DNA of 6,332 bases from Bacteroidales bacterium (lineage in GTDB: Bacteria; Bacteroidota; Bacteroidia; Bacteroidales; SMBSF77): assembly GCA_021106655.1 (NCBI GenBank), contig JAIOTT010000368.1:1-6332 (forward strand). The letters are read 5' to 3'. A program made the position numbers and the translations under genes. The notes below the pieces were generated by a model. The model was not told the DNA's origin. It ran no database searches and saw nothing but the letters and a program-made list of their open reading frames with translations. This document shows, in pieces, positions 1-5,518 of this stretch. Positions within the stretch are counted from its first letter, which is position 1. Every line of letters starts with the position of its first letter.

Positions 1-231
1 ATCATCATCGACATGTGTAAGTATTAATAAATCAATCTTTTCATTATTGTTCTTTAATCGTGCAAGTTCTTTTTGAAGGGTTTTAGCAATATAACGACCA
101 GTTCTTCTATCTTTTTCTTTATATGCTGTTCCCGGTCCACCATCAATTAAGATGTTTCTTCTGATATTGTTTTCATCAAAACTTACTAATATTGAATCTC
201 CATGATCTGCTTGTAAGAATTTTATCTTCAT
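1..231 (-). CDS. MBL-fold metallo-hydrolase, N-terminal 77 residues (partial)
   Basis: The first 77 codons of a metallo-beta-lactamase-fold protein are present; the 3' part lies beyond the window edge. The start is MKIKFLQADHGDSILVSF, a typical first beta-hairpin of the ComEC/Rec2-like MBL group, where the gDs element opens the fold. A strand ending in ILIDGGPGTAY (about residues 27-37) follows, then a basic helix. The sequence runs to LLILTHVDDD at the edge, which is the beginning of the metal-binding T-H-x-D-x-D-H motif (H73, D75, D77). An in-frame stop lies three codons upstream, so the ATG at 231 is the only plausible start. It begins one base after the TAA that ends the duplicated RM tail, which suggests translational coupling and one transcript with the RM gene. 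MBL proteins of this group occur in several defence loci, for example as a component of type 1 AVAST. The substrate here cannot be read from the sequence, and the missing part prevents a finer assignment. Confidence 0.8.
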   Translation of the reverse strand, partial: MKIKFLQADHGDSILVSFDENNIRRNILIDGGPGTAYKEKDRRTGRYIAKTLQKELARLKNNNEKIDLLILTHVDDD

Positions 232-232
232 A

Positions 233-309
233 TTAAATTATACTTTGTTCTATAATCCCAATCTCCTCCTCACTCAACTCATACAACACATAAACCATTT
301 GGTCTATTT
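233..309 (-). pseudogene. Duplicated, diverged 3' end of the type IIG RM gene
   Basis: Bases 254-309 align without gaps to 487-542, the last codons of the adjacent RM gene, at 52 of 56 positions. In the conserved frame this copy reads IDQMVYVLYELSEEEIGI, then IEQSII and a TAA at 233-235. The RM gene itself ends IDQMVYELYGLTEEEIGI and then VERS. This is the characteristic tail of Eco57I-type enzymes. No start codon belonging to it is visible, and its frame is closed just upstream by a TAA. It is therefore either a remnant of a second RM gene or the out-of-frame C-terminus of the small upstream ORF (304-456). The reading frame is preserved and most differences are conservative, which argues that it was coding until recently. 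Confidence 0.75.
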
Positions 310-317
310 GTCTATTT
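302..317. repeat. Perfect 8-bp tandem duplication (GTCTATTT x2) causing a frame break
   Basis: Two abutting identical 8-bp units, at 302-309 and 310-317, read GTCTATTT on the plus strand and AAATAGAC on the minus strand. The RM gene has only one unit at the homologous place (535-542). The second unit brings the TAG stop of the small ORF (304-306) into frame. With one unit removed, the small ORF continues into the duplicated RM tail and ends at the TAA at 233-235. Eight is not a multiple of three, so unit number decides whether the ORF is 50 or 71 residues long. Confidence 0.85.
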
Positions 318-456
318 TATAACGATCGACAATTTCTTTAGATAACTTTAACCCTAATGCTAATTTTTTTTGAACTAACATAACCGCTTCAACTGCTTTA
401 TTTGCTTTAACTAATACTTTTACTTTTTCTTCAAGTTCTTTATTTATTTTTTTCAT
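304..456 (-). CDS. Small 50-residue protein resembling the ribosomal L7/L12 C-terminal domain
   Basis: This short ORF begins 15 nt after the RM stop codon. It encodes a lysine-rich, helical 50-residue product whose core reads VKANKAVEAVMLVQKKLALG and then LKLSKEIVDRYK. The pattern of a helix, then LGLK-x-[SA]-K-[DE]-[IL]-V-[DE], matches the helix-turn-helix core of the L7/L12 C-terminal domain (E. coli GLGLKEAKDLVE). That fold also occurs in small stand-alone proteins of unknown role. The ORF stops at a TAG inside an 8-bp tandem duplication. Removing one repeat unit would fuse it to the RM-like tail downstream, giving 71 residues. It may therefore be a genuine small gene or the truncated product of a chimeric ORF. 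The ATG at 456 has no clear Shine-Dalgarno sequence at usual spacing; the AGGAG in the RM 3' end is about 19 nt away. A role cannot be assigned. Confidence 0.5.
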   Translation of the reverse strand: MKKINKELEEKVKVLVKANKAVEAVMLVQKKLALGLKLSKEIVDRYKIDK

Positions 457-471
457 AATACATTTTAAGAT

Positions 472-3400
472 TTAACTCCTTTCCACAATCCCAATCTCCT
501 CCTCCGTCAACCCATACAACTCATAAACCATTTGGTCTATTTCTTTGTTGGTTTTATTTATTTCGGATTGGATTTGGTTTATTTCGTTTTTGTAGGAATT
601 AAAATATTCTTCCCACTCGTCTTGTTGGATAAGCGATAGTAATATTTTCTGCTTTTTTAGTTCGGCAACAAAGGTTTTGAAATCGTGATCGTTAAAAGCG
701 GTTAACTTCTTGCTTATATTTATAGTCAAGGGGACATGTCCCCTTGTCGGGGTTATTGCCCCTAAATTATCCTTTACCCGATTTAAAAACATATTTTTCT
801 TTTCGTAGAATTGTTTATTTAAAGAAAGTATTAAATTGGCTTTTTCGATGAATGGCTTTTGTTCAAATATAGATATTTCTTTAAATGGAAACTTTCTTAA
901 ATCATTCAAAATAATTTTCGGAAACATTTTTCTAACTGACTTTGCAGTATTCTTAACAAAATAGTAAGCCATCAGTTGGCTGTTAAGAATCAAAACAACA
1001 TATTTCAATGAAATTGTTCGGTCTTCTCTTTCTATTATTGCTATATTACTTCTATTGTATAAATATAGTTCATCAGAATAAGTTGAAATAATACTATGAG
1101 GATATTTCCCTGTTATCTCTCGTATTATTATCTTTTCTCCAGAAAATAAATTAAAAGTTCTTGGTGCGGCAAGTTGTTTTCCATATTGCAAATATTGTCC
1201 AGACCAATTTAAAATGTATCTGCCTACATCTTTGCCTTCCAGATATTTATGAGTGTTATCGTCATACTTATATGTGTAATCAAAAGGTCTACATTTTACA
1301 TCTTCCGCTGTTTGTTTTGGCTCGCCTTTATTCTTTTCATAAGCTTGCAAGCCTGCTTTTATTAGGACTAAATCATCTAAACTTTCAGAATTAGCTTTTA
1401 ATTTATTTGTTAGCCCAACACCTACTTCATCTGAAAAAACTTTAAATTCAAGACCTTCATTTTTTGTAAAATCAATTTGATTTCTTTTATGACTGAATGC
1501 GAAATATTTCTCTTTACCTAATAAAACTTCGAATTCATTATTTGTTGTTTTTTCCTTTTCGGAAAGTATAATTATTGTTTCTACATTTACTCCTTCAAAT
1601 GAATATCCTTCCAAATTTATTATTTTATTCAGCTTACATTTATCAAGGATATACTTTCTTAGTCCTTGTCCAGAATAAACCATTAGCCATGCATTTGGTA
1701 CAATTAGCCCAAAAATTGCATTTGACTTTATAAGGTCAATCGTTTTTTCTATAAAAAGAAGATAAGTATTTACCTGATAATCCGCAGATTTATAATTCTT
1801 TGAATAAAAATCTTTTTCGCCTTGGGAAATCTTTTCTCTTGCAAAAACATATGGCGGATTCCCAATCACTACATCAAAACCACCAGTATATTCTGTACGG
1901 AAGGCATGGTTTTTAGTAAAAAGAAATTCTTTTTTTATTTTTTCTATTCTTTCACTTTTCGGTAGCTCGTGCTTTATCCGGTTATTTCGGATATATTCTA
2001 TAGTATTATCCAGATAGTCTTCGCCTTTTATTTCGCTTTTCCCGAATTTCTGCGTCCAGAAGGAATTATATTTCTTTTTCTCCTTCTTATAGCTATTCGT
2101 ACTATCCTCCGTATCGCCGCTACTCTCCGTAGCGGTCTCGCTATTCGTATAGGACAAGGGGACATGTCCCCTTGTTGTAATACCGTGAGCTATATTACAT
2201 TTTCTGCCGCTTACAGCTTTTAGTTTTCCGACTATTGTCGACAATTCTTCTTCTTCACATACGAGAAGTATATGCATATGGTCGCCACAGATATTATACT
2301 CCAGAATATTTAGCTTATCTTCTTTTACTATTTCTGCAATAGTTTCAGTTATTAGCAATTCATCATTCTCGCTTAGCCATATTGGTTCATCAAGCTTCAC
2401 ATGATTATCAAACATTCGTTGTGAATATCTCGAATTATGTATTGCGGTTGTTATATGCCAGACTTTTTTCTTCTTTTTCCTGAATATATGAGGAAACTCA
2501 ATGTTCCAATCAAATGCTTTATCCCCGGCAATTTCGTGATCGTCAATTAATGAGTTTCCGCATTTAATATTATTGCTTAGAACCGACAACTTTCTGCCTT
2601 TTTGTGCGGTGCGTAACCAAAGTGAGAGTTTGGCAATTTCAATACTTTCCTCGTTAATATCCACACCGTAAAGATTGTTTTCCAAAATGGCTATGTCGGT
2701 ATCAAACAATCTTAAAGCAGTGTTGGTCAGTTCGGCAATTATATCATCAATATCCTTATGTTCCCGGATTAGAAAGTTTAAGGCTTGATTTAAAAATGCA
2801 CCACTACCACAAGCAGGATCAACAATTTTCAGTGAAAGCAACCAATCTTTGTAATCTTGCAGTTTTTGATACAGTTTTTTGCCTTTTGCCAGAAGTTTTC
2901 CATCTTTCGTTTTGTAAGTGCCGTCAAATTCTATTTCTTCAATCTCTAACTCTTTCCGTTTTTCATTACAAAGTGTTCCAATGGTATTTTCAACAATGTA
3001 CTGTGTGATGTATTTGGGCGTGTAAAAAACGCCATCTTTTTTTCGTTTGCTTTTGGTTCTGTCGGTGGCAGTGCCTTCAATCTCGGCTGTAATTTCTTCA
3101 ATTTCTGATAAGGAATGTTCAAAAATATGTCCGAGAATATTTACGTCAATTTCGGTATTAAAATCGTATTCCGAAAGCCTGAGCAGATCATCAATCAGTA
3201 TTTCATCATCAATCTTCAGGCTATCTAATATTTTATCAGGATAGAACAAGCCACCATTATATGCAGGAATATCATCGGTATTGGTTTTACCTTTTCTCCC
3301 AAGATTCATATATCCAAAATACTGCTTGTAAATGTCGTAGATTGGTTTTGATGCATCTAACTCCTCTAATTTGTGATATGTGTCAATTATTCTCGAAATA

Positions 3401-4164
3401 GAGTTTGGCGGCAGAAGTCCACTATCTTCCGCAAACAGAATGAAAAGGAAACGATCGAGTAGTTTTTGCGATTTTTTAAATAAGGTCAGCTTGTCGCTTT
3501 CAGGATGGTTTTTTATTAGATTATCAAAAAGTTTATGCTTGAAAACTGAATAGTCTTTATAAAGTTTTCCGGAAACTTCCTGTTCATGAAACTTAGTTTC
3601 CTCCTTCAGTTTAAATGAAAGGTTTGAGATAATGCTTTCTTTTTTGAGTATTAGATAAAGCAGTTCAAACTCTTCTTTATAAAGATGAAATAAATCAAAC
3701 TCTTCGTATTCGTTGGCGTAATCAACATAGAAACGAAGTTTCTGAAAATTAGAAGTTATTATATACTTACATTCCGGTTGATTGTTTTTATAATTAAAAG
3801 CTTGCTCTGTTATGCTTTTTAAGTCTTTTGTTTTAGTAGATTTCAGTTCTATTACTGCTATCGCATTTTCTCCCGATTTCCTATCAGGATGCAGTATGGC
3901 TCCATCTGCTTTTCTACCATCATTCTGATTTTTAAATTCTCTTACCAGATTAAAGTTATCATCCGGTTTCAATGTATACCCAAAAACATCCACAAACAAA
4001 TCCCTTAAAAACCCGTCCTGGTACTCTTCTTCTTTAAGCTGTTTGATTTTTTCAATCTTGGCAGAGCTGTAATTTTCCTTAAATTTCAGATATGCATTTT
4101 CTACTTGTTCTTTATCAAGGCTAATAAGATGTTTCTTTATTACCGATTTTTGAAATATAGCCAT
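472..4164 (-). CDS. Type IIG (Eco57I-like) restriction-modification enzyme with embedded HUH/Y1 transposase-like domain
   Basis: This is a single-chain enzyme predicted to cut DNA and to methylate adenine at N6 at the same recognition site. The N-terminus (about 45-145) carries a PD-(D/E)xK nuclease, with D87 in KADGAI and E106-x-K108 in IELKSTK. A helical linker (about 200-380) leads to GVFYTPKYITQYIV at 378-391. The methyltransferase has motif I DPACGSGAFL (449-458) and motif IV NPPY (769-772). The target-recognition region occupies roughly 900-1130, and the Eco57I-type tail IDQMVYELYGLTEEEIGIV closes the protein. Residues about 565-757 are an in-frame HUH/Y1 transposase-like insertion lying between FDWNIEFPHIF and GGFDVVIGNPPY, segments that are normally close together in this family. 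The motif RGHVPL occurs twice (665-670 and 1141-1146), each time encoded by a REP-like palindrome. At 1230 residues it is longer than typical family members of about 1000-1050. The ATG at 4164 is the chosen start. All catalytic motifs are intact, so activity is plausible. Its recognition sequence cannot be read from the sequence. Confidence 0.93.
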   Translation of the reverse strand: MAIFQKSVIKKHLISLDKEQVENAYLKFKENYSSAKIEKIKQLKEEEYQDGFLRDLFVDVFGYTLKPDDNFNLVREFKNQNDGRKADGAILHPDRKSGENAIAVIELKSTKTKDLKSITEQAFNYKNNQPECKYIITSNFQKLRFYVDYANEYEEFDLFHLYKEEFELLYLILKKESIISNLSFKLKEETKFHEQEVSGKLYKDYSVFKHKLFDNLIKNHPESDKLTLFKKSQKLLDRFLFILFAEDSGLLPPNSISRIIDTYHKLEELDASKPIYDIYKQYFGYMNLGRKGKTNTDDIPAYNGGLFYPDKILDSLKIDDEILIDDLLRLSEYDFNTEIDVNILGHIFEHSLSEIEEITAEIEGTATDRTKSKRKKDGVFYTPKYITQYIVENTIGTLCNEKRKELEIEEIEFDGTYKTKDGKLLAKGKKLYQKLQDYKDWLLSLKIVDPACGSGAFLNQALNFLIREHKDIDDIIAELTNTALRLFDTDIAILENNLYGVDINEESIEIAKLSLWLRTAQKGRKLSVLSNNIKCGNSLIDDHEIAGDKAFDWNIEFPHIFRKKKKKVWHITTAIHNSRYSQRMFDNHVKLDEPIWLSENDELLITETIAEIVKEDKLNILEYNICGDHMHILLVCEEEELSTIVGKLKAVSGRKCNIAHGITTRGHVPLSYTNSETATESSGDTEDSTNSYKKEKKKYNSFWTQKFGKSEIKGEDYLDNTIEYIRNNRIKHELPKSERIEKIKKEFLFTKNHAFRTEYTGGFDVVIGNPPYVFAREKISQGEKDFYSKNYKSADYQVNTYLLFIEKTIDLIKSNAIFGLIVPNAWLMVYSGQGLRKYILDKCKLNKIINLEGYSFEGVNVETIIILSEKEKTTNNEFEVLLGKEKYFAFSHKRNQIDFTKNEGLEFKVFSDEVGVGLTNKLKANSESLDDLVLIKAGLQAYEKNKGEPKQTAEDVKCRPFDYTYKYDDNTHKYLEGKDVGRYILNWSGQYLQYGKQLAAPRTFNLFSGEKIIIREITGKYPHSIISTYSDELYLYNRSNIAIIEREDRTISLKYVVLILNSQLMAYYFVKNTAKSVRKMFPKIILNDLRKFPFKEISIFEQKPFIEKANLILSLNKQFYEKKNMFLNRVKDNLGAITPTRGHVPLTINISKKLTAFNDHDFKTFVAELKKQKILLSLIQQDEWEEYFNSYKNEINQIQSEINKTNKEIDQMVYELYGLTEEEIGIVERS
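727..746. repeat. REP-like perfect palindrome, copy 1 (RM C-terminal region)
   Basis: The 20-bp perfect palindrome CAAGGGGACATGTCCCCTTG lies in the RM gene and encodes TRGHVPL (residues 1140-1146). It sits in a loop just before ISKKLTAFNDHDF. Two bases away is a second small hairpin, GGGG-TTATTG-CCCC at 749-762. The same 20 bp recurs at 2155-2174. The palindrome has no stop codon in any frame, so it can sit inside coding sequence without breaking it. Confidence 0.9.
749..762. repeat. Small GGGG/CCCC hairpin adjoining palindrome copy 1
   Basis: A 4-bp GC-only stem (749-752 with 759-762) closes a six-base loop, TTATTG, two bases from the 20-bp palindrome. It stands out in an AT-rich gene and could form the second arm of a paired REP-like unit. 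It is short enough that chance remains possible. Confidence 0.4.
2092..2149. repeat. 10-bp direct repeats flanking a GC-rich hairpin in the HUH-domain loop
   Basis: GCTATTCGTA occurs at 2092-2101 and again at 2140-2149. Between them is a hairpin with a perfect 7-bp stem, CCGCTAC (2117-2123) with GTAGCGG (2129-2135), and a five-base loop. The segment encodes a Thr/Ser/Glu-rich low-complexity stretch, residues about 672-691. Together with the palindrome at 2154-2175 it forms a compact cluster of foldable DNA, as expected of REP/BIME-like elements. It is the least conserved-looking part of the HUH domain and is probably a surface loop. Confidence 0.6.
2154..2175. repeat. REP-like perfect palindrome, copy 2 (inside HUH domain)
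   Basis: This is a 22-bp perfect palindrome with half-site ACAAGGGGACA. Its inner 20 bp is identical to copy 1 at 727-746. It is read in the same frame as copy 1, giving TTRGHVPL (residues 663-670). It lies between the HUH motif and the tyrosine helix of the embedded transposase-like domain. Corresponding bases of the two copies are 1428 bp apart, exactly 476 codons. Confidence 0.9.
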
Positions 4165-4420
4165 TTATCAAATTTCTGTTTCTTTCTCATAAATACATCT
4201 ATCCAATTTACCAGCTGTGGTGCTACATAATATAATCCTGATTGGCCTATTATTTGAAATCTGTTGGGATAAAAATATATTTTCTATAAAAATATATAAA
4301 ATTCTAATTCAATAATCAGGAAATGAATTTTTATTTGGAGGGGATTCTTATTAATACACAAATCCCAAGTCATATGGCTGTAAAAATTTATCAAGAAAAA
4401 ATCAGTCTGAAACCAGAAAC
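4165..4420 (-). promoter_or_regulatory. AT-rich intergenic region, probable leader/promoter region of the RM gene
   Basis: This stretch of about 256 bp lies between the stop of the heptose kinase gene and the RM start, and I see no gene in it. It is strongly AT-rich and holds two 11-bp direct repeats, TAAAAATATAT, at 4270-4280 and 4287-4297 (17-bp period). That could be an operator-like or merely an AT-rich upstream element. No convincing intrinsic terminator follows the kinase gene: only a 4-bp stem near 4400-4415 and a T-run. A Bacteroidota -7 box cannot be placed with confidence. The promoter of the RM cassette is inferred from position only. Confidence 0.3.
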
Positions 4421-5428
4421 CTAACAATTCATCACTTCCTCAAGAAGTCTTTGCTTATCAACCGAAACAACACCAACTTCCTCACAAACCAATCCTCCGG
4501 CGAGGTTCGATATGGCAGCAATTTCGTATGCTGTGAGCTTTAATGCAAGACAAAGGGAAGCAACGCTGATCACAGTGTCTCCGGCACCGGATACATCGGA
4601 AACAGATCTGACATGAGCTGGGATAGCATGAGTTACAATATCCTTATTATCTTCACGCGCACAAATAATTATTCCCTCTTCTGACAAGGTTGTCATTACA
4701 ATATCGAAATTCCGGTCTTGCATTAATTGTTTAATGGCCTTAATAGCTTTATCCTTCTCAGATAAGTTAATATCAATATTTAAACCTTCTTTTAATTCTT
4801 TAAGATTTGGTTTAAACAAAGTCAGATCTCTGTAGTGTGAAAAATTCTTTTTCTTGGGATCAACTACTATGGGGATATTTGCTTTTGAAGCTTTTTTAAT
4901 GACTTCACTGATGAGAGAAGCAGTAATTACTCCTTTATCGTAATCCTGGAAGATGATAACATCAGGGGTTTCACTGGCTAAAATATTTTCAATATTATCT
5001 AAAAGTATGCTATTTTCATTTTGATTAAGATCACTTTCAACTTCCTCATCAACTCTAAGCATTTGAGTATTATTACCAATTATGCGAAATTTGGTTGTTG
5101 TGATCCTGTCAGGGCTTTGAAAAATTCCTTCACTTGCCATATCCTGATCTGTAAGTAAGCTCAGAAACTCTTCTCCTTTCAAATCCTTTCCAATAACAGA
5201 ACAAAGAAAAGGAGTCGCACCCAGAGCCTTAATATTCAGGGCAACATTTGCTGCACCACCCAAACGATTGGACCTTTTATCAACGGCAACAATAGGTACC
5301 GGAGCTTCGGGAGATATTCTTTCGACCCGGCCCCATAAATATGTATCTACCATAACATCACCTATGATAACAACTTTCAGGTTATTGAAAGCCTCAAAGA
5401 TTTCAGGGTAATTATTTGTTAACTTCAT
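4421..5428 (-). CDS. rfaE1: D-glycero-beta-D-manno-heptose-7-phosphate kinase (RfaE1/HldA type, PfkB family)
   Basis: This cytoplasmic PfkB/ribokinase-family sugar kinase is predicted to phosphorylate D-glycero-beta-D-manno-heptose 7-phosphate at C1, a step toward the ADP-heptose used in LPS inner core. The protein has 335 residues from the ATG at 5428. The N-terminus VVIIGDVMVDTYLWGRVERISPEAPVPIV (residues about 19-47) is diagnostic of RfaE1/HldE. It is followed by the substrate-side motif GGAANVA (57-63), DYDKGV (162-167), VDPK (189-192), KPNLKE (206-211) and the C-terminal anion-hole and catalytic-base motif DVSGAGDT (278-285, base D284). No adenylyltransferase domain follows, so this is the stand-alone kinase (also called HldA), shorter than the roughly 477-residue bifunctional HldE of E. 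coli; a separate HldC/RfaE2 is expected elsewhere. A TTG at 5437 would add MKY, but the ATG is preferred. It lies 90 bp after the aminotransferase gene on the same strand. Confidence 0.92.
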   Translation of the reverse strand: MKLTNNYPEIFEAFNNLKVVIIGDVMVDTYLWGRVERISPEAPVPIVAVDKRSNRLGGAANVALNIKALGATPFLCSVIGKDLKGEEFLSLLTDQDMASEGIFQSPDRITTTKFRIIGNNTQMLRVDEEVESDLNQNENSILLDNIENILASETPDVIIFQDYDKGVITASLISEVIKKASKANIPIVVDPKKKNFSHYRDLTLFKPNLKELKEGLNIDINLSEKDKAIKAIKQLMQDRNFDIVMTTLSEEGIIICAREDNKDIVTHAIPAHVRSVSDVSGAGDTVISVASLCLALKLTAYEIAAISNLAGGLVCEEVGVVSVDKQRLLEEVMNC

Positions 5429-5518
5429 ATATTTCAAGCTTCTTGTGTTAATAATTCTGAGTAATAGCAGTCCGTTAAGCTAAACTAAAAAAAAGCTGAA
5501 ATTTGTTCCAGATATTGA

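Larger units (their letters stand above)
1894..2472 (-). mobile_element. HUH/Y1 (IS200/RAYT-like) transposase domain inserted in frame in the RM gene
   Basis: Residues about 565-757 of the RM protein do not belong to a type IIG enzyme. They start after a lysine run with VWHITTAIHNSRYSQRMFD, a typical first strand of the TnpA/RAYT fold. They continue to YNICGDHMHILLV, in which H629-M-H631 is the metal-binding HUH pair. They end with FWTQKFGKSEI and YLDNTIEYIRNNRIKHELP. In RAYT proteins the YIxNN segment holds the nucleophilic tyrosine, so Y724 is the candidate. Family knowledge: Y1 HUH enzymes nick single-stranded hairpin DNA through a 5'-phosphotyrosine, and RAYTs act on REP palindromes. Between the HUH and the tyrosine lies a low-complexity loop (about 660-700) containing a REP-like palindrome and a hairpin. 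The frame is open on both sides, so this is a domain fusion rather than a disruption. Whether the domain still acts on DNA or is now a structural part of the enzyme is unknown. The boundaries are good to about 10 residues. Confidence 0.85.

Noticed and set aside
727..746. The palindrome as the recognition site of this RM enzyme
   Set aside because: Type IIG enzymes of this family recognise short asymmetric sites. A 20-bp palindrome fits a REP-like element better.
1894..2472. A complete separate IS200-type element interrupting the RM gene
   Set aside because: There is no start/stop pair, no target duplication and no frame break. The host frame runs straight through, so it is a domain fusion rather than a simple IS disruption.
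1161..3244. Several plus-strand open frames of 65-84 codons inside the RM gene
   Set aside because: They lie antisense to a continuous, motif-rich coding sequence, show no recognisable domains, and one is simply the palindrome region read in another frame. They are treated as shadows.
4237..4320. Inverted repeat CCTGATT / AATCAGG in the intergenic region
   Set aside because: Seven bases separated by about 70 bp in AT-rich DNA is expected by chance; there is no supporting transposase or duplicated target site.
4395..4420. Intrinsic terminator after the heptose kinase gene
   Set aside because: Only a 4-bp stem with a four-base loop precedes the T-run, and the run is not directly adjacent. This is too weak to call.
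5429..5518. Promoter or terminator between the aminotransferase and kinase genes
   Set aside because: This gap of about 90 bp has an A-run and a short AGCT inverted repeat, but no convincing stem-loop or promoter boxes.
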